Source: Pseudocitrobacter sp913778145
GTDB taxonomy: Bacteria > Pseudomonadota > Gammaproteobacteria > Enterobacterales > Enterobacteriaceae
Direction of reading: 5' to 3'
Assembly: GCA_035726825.1 (NCBI GenBank)
Contig: JALNTX010000002.1
Span: 1-64,000 of the forward strand
DNA: 64,000 nt
The notes beneath the pieces were generated by a model. The model was not told the origin of the DNA, did no database searches, and was given only the letters and a program-made list of their open reading frames with translations. The stretch's first letter is position 1; each line of letters opens with the position of its first letter. Position numbers and translations under genes: made by a program. Positions 60,872-64,000 of this stretch are shown here, one piece after another.

Positions 60872-61938
60872 CCGCGCTAAGCCTGAAAAACATTCACAAG
60901 GTTTATGATAAAAGTACCATTATTGAGAACCTGTCGCTGGAGATCGCTTCCGGGGAATTCATCGTGCTGGTGGGGCCGTCAGGGTGCGGAAAATCGACCC
61001 TGCTGCGCATTATCGCCGGGCTGGAGTCGCCCGATGGCGGCACGCTTAAGATGGGCGATCGTGACGTGACGGAAGTTGCCGCCGGCAAGCGCAATCTGTC
61101 GATGGTGTTTCAGTCATACGCGCTTTACCCGCATATGACGGTGAAAGAAAACCTGTCGTTTGGTTTGCGCAATCTGCGCACGCCGGCCGATGAAATTGAA
61201 AAACGCATTACTCAGGCGGCGGCAATGCTCAAGCTGGATGAGATGCTCGACCGCCTGCCGCAAAATTTGTCCGGCGGCCAGCGCCAGCGCGTGGCGATTG
61301 GTCGCTCGATCGTCCAGCAGCCAGAGCTGTTTCTGTTTGACGAGCCGCTCTCCAACCTGGATGCCGCCCTGCGCGTCGAAATGCGCCAGGAAATTCAGCA
61401 ACTGCACAATACCCTGCAAAACACCATGATCTATGTGACGCACGATCAGGTCGAAGCCATGACCCTCGCCGACCGTATCGTGGTGTTATATAAAGGAAAA
61501 ATTGAGCAGGTCGGTTCGCCGCTGGAGCTTTACAACCATCCGGCTAACCTGTTTGTCGCGGAATTTATCGGCACGCCTAAAATCAACATTTTGCCTGCCG
61601 TCTGGCGCGAGGGCGCACTGCATATTGCCAATACGCTGACTTTCCCGCTATCTCGTCCGCTGCCAGGCGTCAGCGAGGGCGATAAAGTGTTCGTCGCAAT
61701 CCGTCCGGAAAATATTCAGTACCAGCAGGCGGGCGATTTCACCCTGACGGCACAAACGCGGCTTTGTGAGCTTCAGGGCGATTCCACGCTGGTATGGATG
61801 GACCTAAACGGACATTCACTTTGTCTGAAATCCTTCCAACAGTTAAGCTTCGCGCCAGGCACTGCGTTATCCCTCACCGTCCAGGAATCGCATCTTCATC
61901 TCTTTGATGCGCTTGGAAAAAGAGTCGCCGATCGCTAA
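60868..61938 (+). CDS. ABC sugar importer ATPase (MalK/UgpC/MsmK type)
   Basis: This 356-residue ATPase has Walker A GPSGCGKST (about residues 36-44), Q-loop MVFQSYALYPHMTV, signature LSGGQRQRVAIGR, Walker B LFLFDEPLSNLD and the H-loop YVTHDQVEAMTLADRI. A C-terminal TOBE/OB regulatory domain follows. AAAAGGAGA precedes its ATG inside the end of the mutase gene. It supplies energy to the permeases encoded on the other strand at 55202-56896. A hairpin TGCGGGCA/TGCCCGCA at 61949-61978 follows the stop and may terminate the operon. Confidence 0.92.
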   Translation: MTALSLKNIHKVYDKSTIIENLSLEIASGEFIVLVGPSGCGKSTLLRIIAGLESPDGGTLKMGDRDVTEVAAGKRNLSMVFQSYALYPHMTVKENLSFGLRNLRTPADEIEKRITQAAAMLKLDEMLDRLPQNLSGGQRQRVAIGRSIVQQPELFLFDEPLSNLDAALRVEMRQEIQQLHNTLQNTMIYVTHDQVEAMTLADRIVVLYKGKIEQVGSPLELYNHPANLFVAEFIGTPKINILPAVWREGALHIANTLTFPLSRPLPGVSEGDKVFVAIRPENIQYQQAGDFTLTAQTRLCELQGDSTLVWMDLNGHSLCLKSFQQLSFAPGTALSLTVQESHLHLFDALGKRVADR

Positions 61939-61948
61939 ACCTTTTACC

Positions 61949-61978
61949 TGCGGGCATAAGATAATACCGGTGCCCGCA
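61949..61978 (+). terminator. weak terminator after the ABC ATPase gene
   Basis: TGCGGGCA (61949-61956) and TGCCCGCA (61971-61978) pair across a 14-nt loop and are followed by TAAGATTT. Confidence 0.4.
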
Positions 61979-62082
61979 TAAGATTTCCCCGAAGCACTTT
62001 CAGATAATCCCCACAGACTCTGTTGGTTGTAAAGTTACACTCCAGAAACATTGATTGAGTGAATAATCTCTCGGGGATACTA

Positions 62083-62526
62083 ATGAAAAGAAAGGTCTAC
62101 CTGTTAGCGGCCGTTGCACTGCTGGCGGGATGTGTCTACAACAGCAAAGTCTCGACGGGCGCAGAACAGCTCCAGCACCACCGCTTCGTACTGGAAAGCG
62201 TGGATGGTAAAGCGTTAACCAACGTCAAAACGCCGCTGGAACTCAGTTTCGGCCAGCAAACGGGTATCCTTCATCAGTTACACGTTTCCGGCAATATGTG
62301 TAATCAGTTCAACGGCACAGGGCGTGTATCTGACAGTGGTGAGTTAAAAGTTAAAGAGCTGGCGATGACGCGCAAGCTCTGCACCGACTCACAGCTTAAT
62401 GAACTGGATAACACCATCAGCACCATGCTTTCACAAGGCGCGCAGGTAGATTTGACCGAGTCGCAACTGACGCTGGCCACAGCGCAGCACACGCTGATTT
62501 ATAAACTGTCAGACCTGGTGAATTGA
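62083..62526 (+). CDS. hslJ: HslJ, META-domain heat-inducible lipoprotein
   Basis: This 147-residue lipoprotein has the signal MKRKVYLLAAVALLAGC, with lipobox LAGC. A META domain follows: HHRFVLESVDGKAL, GNMCNQFNGTGRVSDSGELKVKELAMTRKLC and DLTESQLTLATAQHTLIYKL. In E. coli HslJ is heat-inducible and linked to novobiocin tolerance. ATG 62083 follows CGGGGA; an upstream GTG at 62059 in frame is less likely. It is convergent with ydbJ. Confidence 0.94.
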   Translation: MKRKVYLLAAVALLAGCVYNSKVSTGAEQLQHHRFVLESVDGKALTNVKTPLELSFGQQTGILHQLHVSGNMCNQFNGTGRVSDSGELKVKELAMTRKLCTDSQLNELDNTISTMLSQGAQVDLTESQLTLATAQHTLIYKLSDLVN

Positions 62527-62531
62527 CCGGG

Positions 62532-62798
62532 TTAGTAATTCCCACAGCTTCCGACGGCGAGGGATTGCTCGCTGCAACGTTTACCGTTAGGTAACGCGCA
62601 CATGCCGATACTGGAACCGTCGAGCTGTCTGGCCACAGAAAGCGACCCGCCAATCATGGCGCAGTTAGCCTGCCCTGAATTGGACATCGCGGCTCTCATT
62701 CCTGGTGAAACGTGTGCGGCGGTAGCCTGCTGAACGGGCTCATTGCTGCACGCCGACAATAATAATGCAGCACACCCCACGAAAAACGCTGCTCGCAT
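62532..62798 (-). CDS. ydbJ: YdbJ, DUF333 lipoprotein
   Basis: This 88-residue lipoprotein has the signal MRAAFFVGCAALLLSAC, with lipobox LSAC. The DUF333 part reads ANCAMIGGSLSVARQLDGSSIGMCALPNGKRCSEQSLAVGSCGNY. The length equals E. coli YdbJ. ATG 62798 follows GGAGAGAG. The function is unknown. Confidence 0.93.
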   Translation of the reverse strand: MRAAFFVGCAALLLSACSNEPVQQATAAHVSPGMRAAMSNSGQANCAMIGGSLSVARQLDGSSIGMCALPNGKRCSEQSLAVGSCGNY

Positions 62799-63072
62799 GT
62801 GTCTCTCTCCGTAGCAAAATAATTAGAAAACCTATGCATAATAGGCATCACACGCCGGTCCGTCGAGAGAGGGAACGCGCATTTATGCGCTCCAGAAACA
62901 TTTTCTGTCAATTTTTATGACCAGAATCATCTGATGCGGCTCACTGACCCGTATCAAGGACACAAAAGCAAAAATGATTCAGCCTGACGTTTGCTAGACT
63001 TTATAAGAAATCATCCCCAGTAACGTCGCGGATTTTTTGTTGGCTTTACGACGTACAGAATGATGTTTATCA

Positions 63073-63103
63073 GGTTCGCGGATTTTTCCCCGAACGTCTT
63101 TTT
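63073..63103 (+). promoter_or_regulatory. terminator-like hairpin in the ydbK leader
   Basis: GTTCG-c-GG and CC-c-CGAAC (63074-63095) form a short stem followed by GTCTTTTTG, only about 20 bp before the ydbK start. It may attenuate ydbK or end a leader RNA. The rest of the 326-bp gap 62799-63124 shows no gene that I can support. Confidence 0.35.
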
Positions 63104-63124
63104 GCGCAATGTAAGGTGTTCTCA

Positions 63125-64000
63125 ATGATCACAGTTGATGGTAATGGCGCAGTAGCAAGCGTCGCGTTTCGCACCAGCGAAGTTATCGCGATTTACCCCA
63201 TTACACCCAGTTCGACAATGGCTGAACAGGCTGATGCCTGGGCAGGCAACGGCCTGAAAAACGTGTGGGGCGATACGCCTCGCGTGGTGGAGATGCAGTC
63301 TGAAGCCGGGGCTATCGGTGCGGTGCACGGCGCGCTGCAAACCGGCGCGCTCTCCACCTCTTTCACCTCATCGCAGGGTTTACTGCTGATGATCCCAACC
63401 TTGTACAAACTGGCCGGTCAGTTAACGCCATTTGTGCTGCACGTCGCCGCGCGAACCGTGGCCACCCACGCGCTCTCAATTTTTGGCGATCACTCCGACG
63501 TGATGGCCGTGCGTCAGACCGGTTGCGCCATGCTGTGCGCCGGTAGCGTGCAGGAAGCGCAGGATTTCGCGCTGATTTCCCATGTCGCCACGCTCAAGAG
63601 CCGCATTCCGTTTATTCATTTCTTCGATGGTTTCCGGACATCGCACGAAATTAACAAGATCGTGCCGCTGGCCGACGACACCATTCGTGGGCTGATGCCG
63701 GAAGACGAGATTGCCGCGCACCGCGCCAGAGCGCTGAACCCGGAACATCCGGTTATCCGTGGCACATCCGCCAACCCGGACACCTATTTCCAGTCTCGTG
63801 AAGCCACCAACCCTTGGTACAACGCCGTTTACCAGCACGTCGAGCAAACCATGCGCGACTTCGCTGATGCGACCGGGCGCGCCTATAAACCGTTTGAATA
63901 CTACGGCCACCCGCAGGCGGAACGCGTCATCGTTGTTATGGGGTCGGCCATCGGCACCTGCGAAGAAGTGGTCGATGAACTGCTGACGCGTGGCGAGAAA
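63125..64000 (+). CDS. ydbK: pyruvate:flavodoxin/ferredoxin oxidoreductase, N-terminal part
   Basis: The frame opens at ATG 63125 (MITVDGNGAVASVAFRTSEV) after TAAGG and runs off the right edge with 292 codons present; the family is about 1170 residues. The N-terminal PFOR domain motifs are clear: IYPITPSSTMAEQADAWAG (pyruvate-binding Thr in YPITPSS), QSEAGAIGAVHGALQTGALSTSFTSSQGLLLM, ATHALSIFGDHSDVMAVRQTG, and later VVMGSAIGTCEEV (start of domain II). The enzyme decarboxylates pyruvate to acetyl-CoA and reduces flavodoxin; E. coli YdbK (PFO) helps under oxidative stress. Thiamine and Fe-S domains lie outside the window. Confidence 0.95.
   Translation, partial: MITVDGNGAVASVAFRTSEVIAIYPITPSSTMAEQADAWAGNGLKNVWGDTPRVVEMQSEAGAIGAVHGALQTGALSTSFTSSQGLLLMIPTLYKLAGQLTPFVLHVAARTVATHALSIFGDHSDVMAVRQTGCAMLCAGSVQEAQDFALISHVATLKSRIPFIHFFDGFRTSHEINKIVPLADDTIRGLMPEDEIAAHRARALNPEHPVIRGTSANPDTYFQSREATNPWYNAVYQHVEQTMRDFADATGRAYKPFEYYGHPQAERVIVVMGSAIGTCEEVVDELLTRGEK

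Overview
This window is chromosomal DNA of a member of the Enterobacteriaceae. Gene content, gene order and protein sequences follow the Escherichia coli hokB-cybB-gapC-ydcF-hrpA-azoR-ydbC-ydbA-paa-tynA-feaBR-ydbLynbEydbH-ldhA-hslJ-ydbJ-ydbK segment. Other support is the six places with REP/BIME-type palindromes, one ERIC element, and a hok/sok-type locus at the left edge. The differences from E. coli K-12 (gapC and ydbA intact, aldA, ydbD and ynbABCD missing, several extra loci) suggest a related genus. Kluyvera, Citrobacter, Leclercia and Enterobacter-like genomes are candidates, but I cannot name the species from sequence alone.

Layout. 1-3.7 kb: partial Hok toxin with its antisense RNA, leucine exporter leuE, cytochrome b561, an intact second GAPDH (gapC) and ydcF. 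3.7-7.7 kb: an accessory block with an MHS-family MFS transporter and four small, AT-rich minus-strand genes, two of which look like orphan immunity genes of contact-dependent or polymorphic toxins. 8-13.7 kb: hrpA, azoR and the pdxI/ydbC aldo-keto reductase. 13.9-20.3 kb: a 2121-residue autotransporter (ydbA family) with 26 copies of a 30-bp repeat. 20.6-34.2 kb: the complete phenylacetate catabolon, paaABCDEFGHIJK and paaXY on the minus strand and paaZ divergent. 34.4-36.8 kb: yqiJ-yqiK (NfeD-like and flotillin). 36.9-46.2 kb: tynA, feaB and feaR, which turn phenylethylamine or tyramine into phenylacetate-type acids. An AT-rich lipoprotein gene and an overlapping pair of exported proteins (DUF3142 plus a large repeat-like protein) lie inside this stretch. 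46.2-51.6 kb: ydbL-ynbE-ydbH, an orphan 6-phospho-3-hexuloisomerase-like gene with an odd leader, an ERIC element and ldhA. 51.7-61.9 kb: a self-contained sugar locus of two divergent operons around a LacI-type regulator. 62-64 kb: hslJ, ydbJ and the start of ydbK (pyruvate:flavodoxin oxidoreductase).

How the genes work together. TynA (periplasm) and FeaB convert aromatic amines to arylacetates under FeaR. PaaK activates phenylacetate to the CoA thioester, PaaABCDE epoxidises the ring, PaaG isomerises it, PaaZ opens it, and PaaFHJ with PaaG finish beta-oxidation to acetyl-CoA and succinyl-CoA. PaaX and PaaY regulate and support the pathway. Direct sequence evidence for control includes tandem FeaR-type boxes (21-bp period) upstream of both tynA and feaB, and TGATTC/GAATCA arm pairs at the paaX and paaA starts.

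The least-described system is the sugar locus at 51.7-61.9 kb: an ABC importer with its own ATPase, a GH13 glucosidase-like enzyme, a GH130 phosphorylase, a DUF1861 protein, a phosphohexomutase and a LacI regulator with two perfect palindromic operators. The parts predict import of a mannose-containing oligosaccharide or glycoside, phosphorolysis to mannose-1-phosphate and conversion to mannose-6-phosphate. The real substrate is not evident from sequence.
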